Assembly: GCA_910574255.1 (NCBI GenBank)
Contig: CAJTAK010000015.1
Coordinates: 48,921-112,920, forward strand
Length of the DNA: 64,000 nt
Direction of reading: 5' to 3'
Source: Clostridia bacterium
GTDB lineage: Bacteria > Bacillota > Clostridia > Lachnospirales > Lachnospiraceae
Positions within the stretch are counted from its first letter, which is position 1. Each line of letters opens with the position of its first letter. The position numbers and the translations under genes were made by a program. Positions 8,646 through 17,153 of the stretch are shown in pieces. The notes below the pieces were generated by a model. That model saw only the letters and a program-made list of their open reading frames with translations, was not told the DNA's origin and did no database searches.

Positions 8646-9488
8646 TTAAAAAATTCCGGCAAAGGAACCCAACAGGCAGATCCCGATGATAATCAAACAA
8701 ATAATTCCAAAATTATTTGTCTTTTTCATCAGTGCCCGGATTCCGAAGATGGCCCCCAGAGGAAGCAACCCTGGAACAATGGAATCAATGGCTTCTTGTA
8801 GAATAATCGGATCCTGCCCGGAAATGGAAATTTCAAGGGGGGGGGTTGCCAGGGATACGTAGGATGCGCCCAGAGCTCCCATCATAAAAAGCCCCATGGC
8901 CCCCGCAAGCAGGATCACCTTCTGGAAAATGCTGCTGCCCAAAAGCTTTGCAAAGGTACTTTTTCCAAGATTATATCCCAGATGGAACATGGCGCTTCCC
9001 TCATAATACAAGGCAACAGCAAAGATTACGGCAATCAGCGCGCCGACCCAGCTTCCCTTTAAAGCCATATCGCAGGCAATTCCCAGGAAGATTGGCTTCA
9101 GAACCGTCCAGTTTAGAGCATCGCCGATTCCGGCAATGGGACCCATCAGGCCCACCTTCACGCTGGTAATGGCCTCATCCTTTTCATCCTCCGGTTCTCC
9201 CATCATGGATTCTTCCATAGAGAGGGCTGCGCCTGCTACACTGGCTCCGATAAGAGCCTCGGTGTTAAAAAGCTGATTTTCCCTCTTTAGGGCTCGTTTT
9301 AGGCCTTCTGTGTCATCCCCGTAAAGCTTTTCCAAGGGATTGCAGAAGGCACGGCAGAGGGCCATTCCCTGCATCCGCTCAAAGGAATGGCAGGATTCTG
9401 CCCACATATGCCAGTTAAAATAAGCTTTCTTCAGATCCTTTTTCGTTAAAACCGAATTTTCAGATGTTTGTTCTCTCATATCTGTCAT
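8646..9488 (-). CDS. PTS mannose/fructose/sorbose-family IID component
   Basis: This 280-residue protein has the IID hallmarks: an N-terminal KKDLKKAYFNWHMWAESCHSFERMQ, then FCNPLEKLY, EALIGASVAGAALSMEE and GLMGPIAGIGDALNW, and hydrophobic C-terminal segments ending LLGSFAGIF. IID works with IIC as the membrane part of Man-family sugar uptake. The start at 9488 has AGGAGGG eight bases upstream. The frame is intact, but its partner IIC is truncated and no IIA/IIB remains, so the transporter cannot work as encoded here. The gene also holds a run of nine C on the coding strand (see the tract at 8837). Confidence 0.88.
   Translation of the reverse strand: MTDMREQTSENSVLTKKDLKKAYFNWHMWAESCHSFERMQGMALCRAFCNPLEKLYGDDTEGLKRALKRENQLFNTEALIGASVAGAALSMEESMMGEPEDEKDEAITSVKVGLMGPIAGIGDALNWTVLKPIFLGIACDMALKGSWVGALIAVIFAVALYYEGSAMFHLGYNLGKSTFAKLLGSSIFQKVILLAGAMGLFMMGALGASYVSLATPPLEISISGQDPIILQEAIDSIVPGLLPLGAIFGIRALMKKTNNFGIICLIIIGICLLGSFAGIF
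8837..8845. repeat. G9 homopolymer tract inside PTS IID
   Basis: Nine consecutive G on the plus strand (C9 in the coding sense, encoding the Pro-Pro of LATPPLEIS). Tracts of this length are prone to slipped-strand mispairing. The reading frame is intact at nine bases. Two other G9 tracts in the window lie in the MBOAT genes. Confidence 0.9.
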
Positions 9489-9527
9489 TGTTCGTCCCTC
9501 CTATTACTGTTTTTTTGCTCTGTAATA

Positions 9528-9986
9528 TCAATCGTCATCGTCGTCAGCCATAGTAGCTGTCTGTGCCTTCATGGAATCTGCTGCCAGCAGGATTGCTACC
9601 ACACAGAAACCAACAATGGCTGCGCCCATAACGGAAATTCCAAACAACTGGACCAGAAAATATCCGAGAATGAATACCGGTGTCAGCTTTGGCAGGCTGA
9701 TGATCTTCATGGTTACCGCAATTCCGATAGCCGGAAGAACACCGCCTGCTACATTGAGGCCTGTGAGAATCCAGGCCGGAGTCGCATTTAAAATGGTATC
9801 CACCAGACCGGAGCCAAGATAGACCGTCAGAAAAGCTACCGGTGCCGATACCGCAAACATAGTGAGGGCCCCCAGCCAGGATGTCCGTTTCATGCCCTTG
9901 ATGTCTGCTTTCTCTGCGTATTTGTCCATCATATGGGGAAATACATTTGCAATGGTGTATCTGGCTTGTATGGCCTCTTCTGGAGC
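9528..9986 (-). pseudogene. PTS mannose-family IIC component, C-terminal remnant
   Basis: The minus-strand frame encodes about 150 residues, beginning near EEAIQARYTIANVFPHMMDK and continuing through KRTSWLGALTMF, GGVLPAIGIAVTMKII and FGISVMGAAIVGF, and ending in a poly-Asp tail. This is the C-terminal half of a Man-family IIC, normally about 250-270 residues. The frame is closed by a stop at 9987-9989, immediately against the 3' end of the LevR-like remnant. A deletion appears to have removed the N-terminal half of IIC together with IIA, IIB and the end of the regulator. IID follows 39 bases downstream. Confidence 0.85.
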
Positions 9987-10985
9987 TTATGCTGCTGTCG
10001 ATCCAAAGCTCCTTCCCCTCTTCCTGCTTCTGGCTTTTTGCCGCCATATATCCGTAAGCGCAGGTCAGAAGAACTTCATTTTTCAAATCACCGATGTTGC
10101 TGTCACTCTCAAAAAGCACCAGATATTCGAGAACATTTCTGGACACCCGGATGGGCACACCTGTACGGGAAGCTTCTTGGGTGAAGAAAAGGGAAACCAG
10201 GGAAAAACGTTCCCGGACAGGGCGTTCCTGAAGAAGAGGAAGTTGGATGACCACCGGAATTCTTCTCTTAAAAGTAGACAAAAGGGCGCTGTCGGGATTC
10301 TCTGTGGTTGCGCACAAAAGGAGCAGCCGTACCTTGTGCATCTGAATGCCGCCGAGCCTGCGAAACTCTCCGTGATCCATAACAGAAAACAGAATTTCCT
10401 GCCCGGTAGCCCCAGGCGGTGGATCTCGTCCAGGAAGAGAATTCCTCCATCTGCCTGGTCGATAAGTCCTGTCTTTTTCTCTATTGCCCCGGTAAAGGCT
10501 CCCTTTTCATGGCCGAAGAGCTGGGATAGAAGAAGCTGAGGGTTGTCTGCATATTCAGCACAATTGAGGGTGATAAAGGGCATTTCCTTCTTCCGCTGTT
10601 CTACAGCATAGCGCCATATCTCCCTGGCAAGCATGGTTTTCCCTACACCAGTTGCTCCCAGAATCAGCATATGAAGGCCATCGGGCGGATAGCATACGGC
10701 TGCCCGTGCCATCTGAATCTGCATGGAAAGACTCCCCTGGCTTCCAATGATGCCGGAAAATGGCGGACGGTTTTTCCCTGCCTTTTGTTCTTCCGTCCCA
10801 AGATAAAAGCGGATGGGGGATTTTCCCCTTTGCTTCAAAATGCCTTCCTTCACCAGACGGCCTACAATAGCGGAAGCCTCCTGCTGCCAGATTCCCAGCT
10901 CTTCGGCTATCTCTTTTATAGAAAGCTCTTCCGGTTGGCGGCTTTTGACCAGATCCACAATAATCTTTTCCTGTTCTTCTCCCAT
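9987..10985 (-). pseudogene. LevR-type sigma-54-dependent activator, frameshifted and 3'-truncated
   Basis: From 10985 the frame gives an N-terminal winged-helix region (SIKEIAEELGIWQQEASAIV), then an AAA+ sigma-54 interaction domain: Walker A GATGVGKTMLA, the sigma-54 contact loop GAFTGA and Walker B GGILFLDEIHRL. Right after this the frame is lost near 10409-10414; the continuation TGQEILFSVMDHGEFRRLGG is in another frame, consistent with loss of one base. That second frame runs as LevR-like sequence (NIGDLKNEVLLTCAYGY) to about 9990, where it meets the IIC remnant. LevR proteins normally continue for several hundred residues with PRD and PTS-like domains, which are absent. It would have activated the adjacent PTS genes together with sigma-54. 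Confidence 0.87.
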
Positions 10986-11020
10986 TTATCTCACTCCTTT
11001 TCCAGTTTCATTCCAGTTCC

Positions 11021-11113
11021 GTAACATCCTTCAAAGTACACGGACAGGAAATTAATTTCCAGCCGCAGATACATGCGCCTGTAAATTAATTTGTGCACTT
11101 TGAAGAATGTTAC
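11021..11113. repeat. Long imperfect inverted repeat between rpoN and the levR-like gene
   Basis: Arms of 21 bases at 11021-11041 and 11093-11113 are complementary with two mismatches (left arm begins GTAACATCCTTCAAAG). Inside, AAATTAATTT occurs at 11049-11058 and again at 11083-11092, each itself palindromic. The right arm overlaps the rpoN stop codon. The element could act as a terminator for rpoN with an RNA stem, or be a small non-autonomous mobile remnant; no T-run follows either arm. Confidence 0.6.
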
Positions 11114-12442
11114 TGTTTTCCAGTTCCATGCTGCCTTCTTCCGGAGCGGCTTAAAAGCTTCTCGGCATTCCTATATTTTGTAACGGTTCTTCTTGAGATA
11201 TGGATTCCCTGCTGTGAAAGCAGCTCCGCAAGCTGTCGGTCGCTGTAATCCTCTCCCTGCTGTTCTAGGATGGAACGGATGGCTGCTCGGGCTGCTGCCG
11301 CCGAGCCGTAGGCTCCCTCTGCCTGGACTTGGGAGGAAAAAAGCTCTTTCAGTGCAATGACTCCGAAGTCTGTCTCCATGTATTTATTCTGGACACAGCG
11401 GCATACTGTGGAGACGCTGAGACCAAGGCACTCTGCCAGCTGTTTCAAGGTCATTGGCTTTAAGCAGGAAAATCCATATCGGAAAAAATCCTTCTGACAG
11501 ACGGCAATTTTCCGAAGCACCCTCTCTATGGTACGATCACGCAGACGTAGGCTTCCCATTAGCTCCGAAGCTTTGCTGCGGCATTCCCGTAAATATTCTT
11601 TTGTCTCCCCATCCAGGAATTCATCCGGAATTCCATGGAGATAGTTTTCGTTGACGGATACAAGGCTTTCGGAACGGCGGCTCAATTCTATCCTGTTTTT
11701 CCCTTCTTAGATGTACTATAAGCTCTGGATAGACATAAGTTCCTCCCTGGCTTCTGTCTGTCAGATCCAGAGGATAGGGATTTAAAGAGCGAACATACGA
11801 GACCATTTCCTTTGCTTTGGATGCAGGGATCCCGTATTTTTTCTGTATCTGCCGGGTGTGAGTTCCGGCTGTCCAGGATAGATTCTCCAGCACCAGGCGA
11901 CGGAGCAGGGAGACGTTTTCCATACTTTCATCAATCTGGAGAGCCAGGCATTCCGAAAGATTGCGGGCGCCGATACCGGCAGGCTTCAGGCTCTGGACGG
12001 CATGAAGGGCTTCTTCTGCCACAGATTCCGGAACTGCCAGGCGCAAAGCCAGTTCCTCCGGCTCACTCTTCCAGTAACCGTTCTGGTCAAGCTCTCCCAA
12101 TATTATCAGGGCTGTCTCTTCTATCTCCCGGGGATAACCGCACAGAAGCAGCTCCAGGCGGAGAAGCTCTTCTTCTGTCTCAAAACTCCCCTGTACCGGC
12201 AGGCTTTCCCCTCTGTTTTTGCCCTTTACAGGCTCTTCCTCGTGCTCTGTCTCTATCAGATCCAGAGGAAAGTCATCCGCTGAATCTTCCATTTTCAGGA
12301 GGGGATTCTCCAGTGTCATTCGAGAAAGGAAGGGAATCAGCGCCGTGTAGGGCATGGAAAGGAGCTGCATGCTGTGTACCACTCCTGGGGATAACTGCGG
12401 TCTCTGCCGGAAGCTCTGGTGTATCTGCATATCCTGATTCAT
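11110..12442 (-). pseudogene. rpoN: RNA polymerase sigma-54 factor, frameshifted
   Basis: The N-terminal frame (12442 down to about 11690) holds the Gln-rich region I (FRQRPQLSPGVVHSMQLL), the acidic spacer, and the core-binding region (LDQNGYW, LKPAGIGARNLSECL). At about 11685-11705 the frame shifts within a purine run; the rest (VSVNENYLHGIP, then the helix-turn-helix TLKQLAECLGLSVSTVCRCVQ and the RpoN box SRRTVTKYR) is in another frame down to 11110. All domains survive, so a single small indel disabled it, unless it is a sequencing error. Sigma-54 binds -24/-12 promoters and needs an activator such as the neighbouring LevR-like protein, which is also broken. Confidence 0.88.
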
Positions 12443-12491
12443 TGCCTTCCTCCCTTCTGTACATTGTGCCTTTCAGTGTTCTTTTAATCTG

Positions 12492-13712
12492 TCATCTATA
12501 CTTCTGATAGTCTTCCCCGTATAAGTCCAGAAGGCAGCTCTCCAATTCCTTTTCCGCTTTATCCAGCAGTTCCGGGGTTTGCATCAGCTCAAGGGCCGTG
12601 GCTGCCATAGCCTTTGCCCCCAGCAAACACATGGCTTCGCCCTCCGGGGTAAGCACATGCTCCTTAAATTCCAGGGTGTGAAGGGAAAGCTTCCGCTCCG
12701 GGCATACGCTGAGGTGCGGATTGATCGCCGGTATCACATGGCTCACATTGCCCAGATCCTCTCCGCCGCTGTCATCGGGCATGCCGTCCATCATTTCTTC
12801 CCCATAGGTCCTACAGCAGTCTCGGAAGATTTCTCCCAAAACTTTGTTGGGAATCCGGTTTTTAAAGCCCTCATCCTTTTTCAGAATCAGCTCACAGCCT
12901 GTTCCTACAGCGCCGCACCGGAAGCACTGTTCCACACGCTCTGCGGCCTCTTCTGCCAGAAATATGGTCGGTGCGGAAATATCACATCCCAGTTCTGCGT
13001 AAGCAGAAATGGTTCCCTCATGCTACATTCCGTCTTTCACATAAGCATGGATGCGAATCCCATCCTTTACCATCTGCCGGGCATAGCCCAGGGCATTGAA
13101 AAAGAGCAGCACGGCATTTTGAGCGCTGATTCCCGCCCATGGGCGGCTTTCGCTGTGGGCAGATTTTCCCCTATATTCACAGGAATAAGTCAGATAGGCA
13201 TGATTCCCTCCTGCAACTCTGGATTTGGCCGTTGTAGGATGCACTGCCATAGCGGCCCTTACGTTCCGGAAGCAGCCTTTCTTTAAAAGGGTAATCTTCC
13301 CTCCGGTAAATTCCTCGTCAGGCGCACCTGCCAGCATCAGAGTCCCTTCGATCCCCAGTTCCTCCATGGCTGCCTTTGTTGCTGCAGCCGCTCCCATAGC
13401 CGCAGCAGCAATCAAATTGTGACCACAGGCATGTCCCAGCTCTCCGGGAAGGCTGTCATACTCGCTGAATATGGCAATACATGATCCCTCTCCCCGGGAA
13501 AAGGTTCCGATAAAGGCTGTGTCAAGACCGCCAGCCTTTTCTTCCACGGTAAATCCGTTTCTGCGGAGAAATTCACATTGAAGGGCTGCCGCCTGGTATT
13601 CCTGGTTCCCGATCTCCGGATTTTGGAACAGAAATCTGCTGATGTCCCAGAGCTCCTTCCGATAATTCTCCACAATTCTAGCTACACATCTTTTTACATT
13701 TTCTCCGGTCAT
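12492..13712 (-). pseudogene. M20-family amidohydrolase with an internal TAG stop
   Basis: One frame from 13712 to 12492 would give 406 residues, a normal length for M20 amidohydrolases, but TAG at 13023-13025 interrupts it after YVKDGM. Before the stop are the metal-site motifs GHACGHN and APDEEFTGG and the dimerisation-domain entry AVHPTT; after it the same frame continues HEGTISAYAELGC and PDDSGGEDLGNVSHVIP to the C-terminus, so no frameshift is needed. Such enzymes hydrolyse N-acyl amino acids or aminobenzoyl-glutamate; the substrate is not determinable. The stop falls inside the domain, leaving no complete active site. A GTG at 12935 could restart only a fragment. Confidence 0.85.
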
Positions 13713-13715
13713 ATT

Positions 13716-14657
13716 TCATCCTCCTTGTATTATATTCTCATTTTTTTCTTTTTCTATTTCCGGAATTATTTCTACATAAACTTGATCAAACAGTTCTCCC
13801 AGCTGCCGGCTTACATTTCGCTGGATATGCTTGAATTCTTTTACGGAGATGAGATCATTTTTGCTTTTTACATAGATTTCCACCCAGGTTTTGCGGCCAG
13901 TCTGTATAACGTCCAGAAACGCCAGAGCGTAGTCGGACTGCTGTATATTTTTTTCCACTGCCTGGCGGATCTGCTCCATAACCTCTTCCCTGGGAGCAAA
14001 GAGAATCAGCTCCTTCAGATTTTTTATAATCTGTATAATCGGCTCTTTCAGAAGAAACAGAGCAATCAGAATCGCCACGGAGGAATCAATGTAAGGGATC
14101 ACAATTGCCCCAGCAGTCTTCTGCAGAAAAAGCTGTGCCGCAAATGCAAACATAATACTGCAGGTGCTCATGATATCCACCTTCCACATATAAAGCTCCG
14201 ATTTGATAATCGAGGAGGCGTATTTCTTGCTGAAATGACGAAGAACAAAATAGATAATTATGCTGAACAGATTCAGGATCAGCTCAAAGCCTACAAGCAT
14301 TCCGGCATCTACAGTGTGGCCGCCGCCAAAGAGAACCTTTGCGTTTTCAATAATCAGATTTAAAATCACGAACAGGAATATCATATATTTGATACAGACA
14401 AACAGGGATTCTACCTGGGAAAAACCGTAGGGCCGTTTTTCGGATACCGGTTTGTACAGGTAAGGTACCAGCGCAATAAACGGGTACATCATCACCAGGT
14501 CAAAGCAGGCGAATACGCAGTCCATCAAAATGGTCTTTGAGTGCAGAAAATATGCCATAAATGCTTCCAATGCTGCAACCAAAATACTGCCTGCCAGTGA
14601 TACAGACAGAACACGTTTTTCAGTTTTTAGTTTGTCAGATTTTTTCTTGTATGCCAT
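13716..14657 (-). CDS. Cation diffusion facilitator (CDF)-family transporter
   Basis: A 313-residue membrane protein with about six hydrophobic segments and a soluble C-terminal domain, the CDF layout. The first metal-binding helix shows LMDCVFACFD (Asp at the two conserved spacings), followed by RPYGFSQVES, the counterpart of the HPYGxxRxE loop; a further Asp is in WKVDIMST and the last helix is IDSSVAILIALFLLKE. The C-terminal part (APREEVMEQIRQAV, WVEIYVKSK) matches the cytoplasmic CDF dimerisation domain. It would export a divalent cation such as Zn, Fe or Mn. It is the only clearly intact single-protein gene at the 5' end of this minus-strand run, and lies three bases upstream of the amidohydrolase remnant. 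Confidence 0.85.
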   Translation of the reverse strand: MAYKKKSDKLKTEKRVLSVSLAGSILVAALEAFMAYFLHSKTILMDCVFACFDLVMMYPFIALVPYLYKPVSEKRPYGFSQVESLFVCIKYMIFLFVILNLIIENAKVLFGGGHTVDAGMLVGFELILNLFSIIIYFVLRHFSKKYASSIIKSELYMWKVDIMSTCSIMFAFAAQLFLQKTAGAIVIPYIDSSVAILIALFLLKEPIIQIIKNLKELILFAPREEVMEQIRQAVEKNIQQSDYALAFLDVIQTGRKTWVEIYVKSKNDLISVKEFKHIQRNVSRQLGELFDQVYVEIIPEIEKEKNENIIQGG

Positions 14658-14710
14658 AAAATCTTAGTCCCCTTTATTTCTTTTGTATATTAGAAGAATA
14701 TGCAAATTTC

Positions 14711-14935
14711 ATGCCAAAAGATCGGAAAAAGCTTTTAAAGATTTTATTCCCGATTATAGAAGGCTATCGAAGTGGATTTGTTGTTAAATATAATAATACT
14801 TTAAAAGGGATTCTTCCTATTAAAAATGCATATGGGGATATGATTACTTTACCGCAGGATATGGAGCTCGGGATATTTTTCCGACTTGCTGCTTGCAGAG
14901 AGATTGTGCTTGACAGCAAAGAATACCAGGAATAA
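14711..14935 (+). CDS. Small hypothetical protein, possibly a fragment
   Basis: ATG 14711 opens a 74-residue frame beginning MPKDRKKLLKILFPIIEGYR. The composition is protein-like but I recognise no family and the ribosome site is weak (AGAAGA). It is divergent from the CDF gene, 53 bases away. It may be the remnant of a longer gene rather than a functional one. Confidence 0.35.
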   Translation: MPKDRKKLLKILFPIIEGYRSGFVVKYNNTLKGILPIKNAYGDMITLPQDMELGIFFRLAACREIVLDSKEYQE

Positions 14936-15534
14936 GAAAGTATATAAGCTTTTTAGAATATTCACTGCAGATATATGGTTATTGTTTAAATTAGAAACCT
15001 TCACGAAGACAGTCTTTCAATAAGTTTGAACACATTTTTGGATTGAAATTTTAAGGATTTTTAGGTGCAGATGGAGAGAAAGTTATTTTTACTTTTAGGA
15101 AAATTTTTTCGAGGTCAAAAATAGACAGATGAGGAATAGAAGGTCTACTGAGTGTCGAAAGATGTTATAATTTGTATAGAACAAATAAATAGTTATCCTT
15201 AGGAAGTGAGGATCTAATATTAGAGCCAATATAACTCTGAGAAAAGTATATCAAGGATTTGTATTGTTATGGATTAAAAGTGCCTTTTTATTTGTAACAA
15301 ATGATGCTTTTGGCCTTTTGTCAATTAAAGCTTTTTATACGTAGAAATCTTACTTAATTGGTTTGAAAACTAATATTGGCAAGAATAAAAGCAAATTTGA
15401 TTATAAATAATGAAGAACTATTTGAAACGGAAGGTTTAAAGATACAGATTATTAGGAACTTTAATAGAGTTAAAAAATAGTGTTTAAAGATAAAACATAT
15501 TGAGACAGATTATTATGAGGGAGGTTCTGGAGAT
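14936..15534. other. AT-rich intergenic region without a recognisable gene
   Basis: About 600 bases with no supported coding sequence, RNA or repeat. The only suggestive signal is a TTATAAT-like -10 near 15168 and a GAGGGAGG-type ribosome site directly before the next gene. It probably contains the promoter of the two membrane-protein genes that follow. Confidence 0.4.
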
Positions 15535-17136
15535 ATGGAAAGGAGCAATAAGGAAAGCAACGAAAATGCAGTAAAACATATATTGGTAAAATCTTTAATT
15601 ATGCCGGTAATGGGAATTTTACTCATTCTATTTTATAATCATAGTTTAAATATTAAATTTTTGTTTACGAGGGTTGAAGTTCATTTAATATTAATTTTGT
15701 TTTATATGTTCAGTAGTTTGCTTGCATTTCGTAGTCATCTGCTTAGAGATAAAGTTCATTGGATATTTTCTGGACTTGGTATCTTTCTGGTGGCTGAGTG
15801 CTTTGAACCGTCAAATACAGAAACAGTGGGAGATTTTTTTAGGGGTGGTTTTTCAACTATATGGGTGGTTTTAGCCGTTCCGTCAATTTTTTATCTGATT
15901 ATAAATACAGTCCGTATTATACGATGGGGACAAGAAACATGGGAAGAGATACAGCAGGTAAGATATGCTGAATGCTTACGTGTAACGAAAGCTAGAAATT
16001 TGGAAAAAGAGAAAGAGGAAGAACATGAAAGCGAAATACGTAAGAAGCATAGACAACAGAAAGATGAAGACAAAGATGCTAAAAATGCACAAAAAGTTAG
16101 AGAGAGGGAGTTCCAGGAGGAACTTGATGCGATTCATAAATTCAAGAAAATTGTATTAGAGATTACTAAAGAAAGTGATGATAAAAGAAAGGTATGGAGA
16201 GCTTTGGAGAACGCCAAAAGTTTCAATTGGAATGGTTTTGGTAAGTTTGTTTTGTATATAACTTCTTTAATGGTAGCTACATTAGTTATGGCATTGTTTA
16301 TCTTACTTCCAAGATGGGGAACTGCATCTGAAAATAAGGAAAATATAGATAATAACATTAGTACTGTTTTTGCCAGCTGGATAGATGATGTGCGGAATTT
16401 TATGGAGGAAATGGATGTATCGAAAAGTACTACCGCAGAAATGGAACCTTCTAAGAAAAATATAGAGCAGTCTGCCATAAACGCTATTGTAGGATATATA
16501 GTATTCTTTATTACCTTTTTAGTATGCTTTCTAAGTTTACCTCTGATTTTACAATATATAATCTATCAGATATTGTGTAATGCATTCTTTCATAAAAAGA
16601 AAAAGTCGGGGCTACTTGGAATGTGGAGAGAATATGGGACTCCGCTTAGTATTTTGATTGTTGCATTTTCCATTTTATCCTCTTTTATAGGAGGTGCAGG
16701 AGAAGACGAGTGGCTAGTTACTTTTTTTTACACACTAGCATTTACGATATTGGCAGTTATGCTCTTTTTGATTGCAGTTGACGTAGTACGTTTGATTGTA
16801 AATCAATGTATGGAACGAGGTTCTCTGCTGCGAACTGTTATGCATTTAATTTTTACTCTTTTGGTAAAGTGTGTGTCGGGAATTGCATTGTCTGTAGTAG
16901 GGGAATTCCAGATACAAGAAATATTTTCATCCTTAGTTTCGATTCTTATACCCGAAATCGAAACGGAGAATCAGAGCAAAGCTGTGGAAATTCTAGATGA
17001 AGCATATGACTTGGAGATGGAAGATGTCCGTAAAAATTTACATGAAAGAAATAGTAAAAGAAAATCATCTAAACAGTCTAGTGGATTTCAAAATGAATAT
17101 GAAACAACTGTACAAAGGGAAGAATGGTCAGACTAA
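15535..17136 (+). CDS. Unknown multi-pass membrane protein with coiled-coil segment
   Basis: A 533-residue protein I cannot assign to a family. Four hydrophobic segments occur in the first 120 residues (LIMPVMGILLILF, LILILFYMF, then TIWVVLAVPSIFYLIINTV). A highly charged, probably coiled-coil stretch lies at about 145-225 (EKEKEEEHESEIRKK), then a segment near 240-262, an extracytoplasmic acidic loop, and four further segments up to about 470, ending with a charged tail. It starts at ATG 15535 after GAGGGAGG. The next gene begins 17 bases after its stop, so the two are very likely co-transcribed and may form a complex. Base composition is AT-rich, unlike the decayed genes to the left. Confidence 0.75.
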   Translation: MERSNKESNENAVKHILVKSLIMPVMGILLILFYNHSLNIKFLFTRVEVHLILILFYMFSSLLAFRSHLLRDKVHWIFSGLGIFLVAECFEPSNTETVGDFFRGGFSTIWVVLAVPSIFYLIINTVRIIRWGQETWEEIQQVRYAECLRVTKARNLEKEKEEEHESEIRKKHRQQKDEDKDAKNAQKVREREFQEELDAIHKFKKIVLEITKESDDKRKVWRALENAKSFNWNGFGKFVLYITSLMVATLVMALFILLPRWGTASENKENIDNNISTVFASWIDDVRNFMEEMDVSKSTTAEMEPSKKNIEQSAINAIVGYIVFFITFLVCFLSLPLILQYIIYQILCNAFFHKKKKSGLLGMWREYGTPLSILIVAFSILSSFIGGAGEDEWLVTFFYTLAFTILAVMLFLIAVDVVRLIVNQCMERGSLLRTVMHLIFTLLVKCVSGIALSVVGEFQIQEIFSSLVSILIPEIETENQSKAVEILDEAYDLEMEDVRKNLHERNSKRKSSKQSSGFQNEYETTVQREEWSD

Positions 17137-17153
17137 TAAAAGGGGGATAGCTT

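Noticed and set aside
13023..13025. TAG in the M20 gene as a pyrrolysine codon
   Set aside because: There is no pylT/pylS in the window, the family has no known pyrrolysine, and several neighbouring genes are also decayed, so a nonsense mutation is simpler.
14711..14935. Small frame as a toxin or antitoxin
   Set aside because: No family motif and no partner gene; kept only as a hypothetical fragment.
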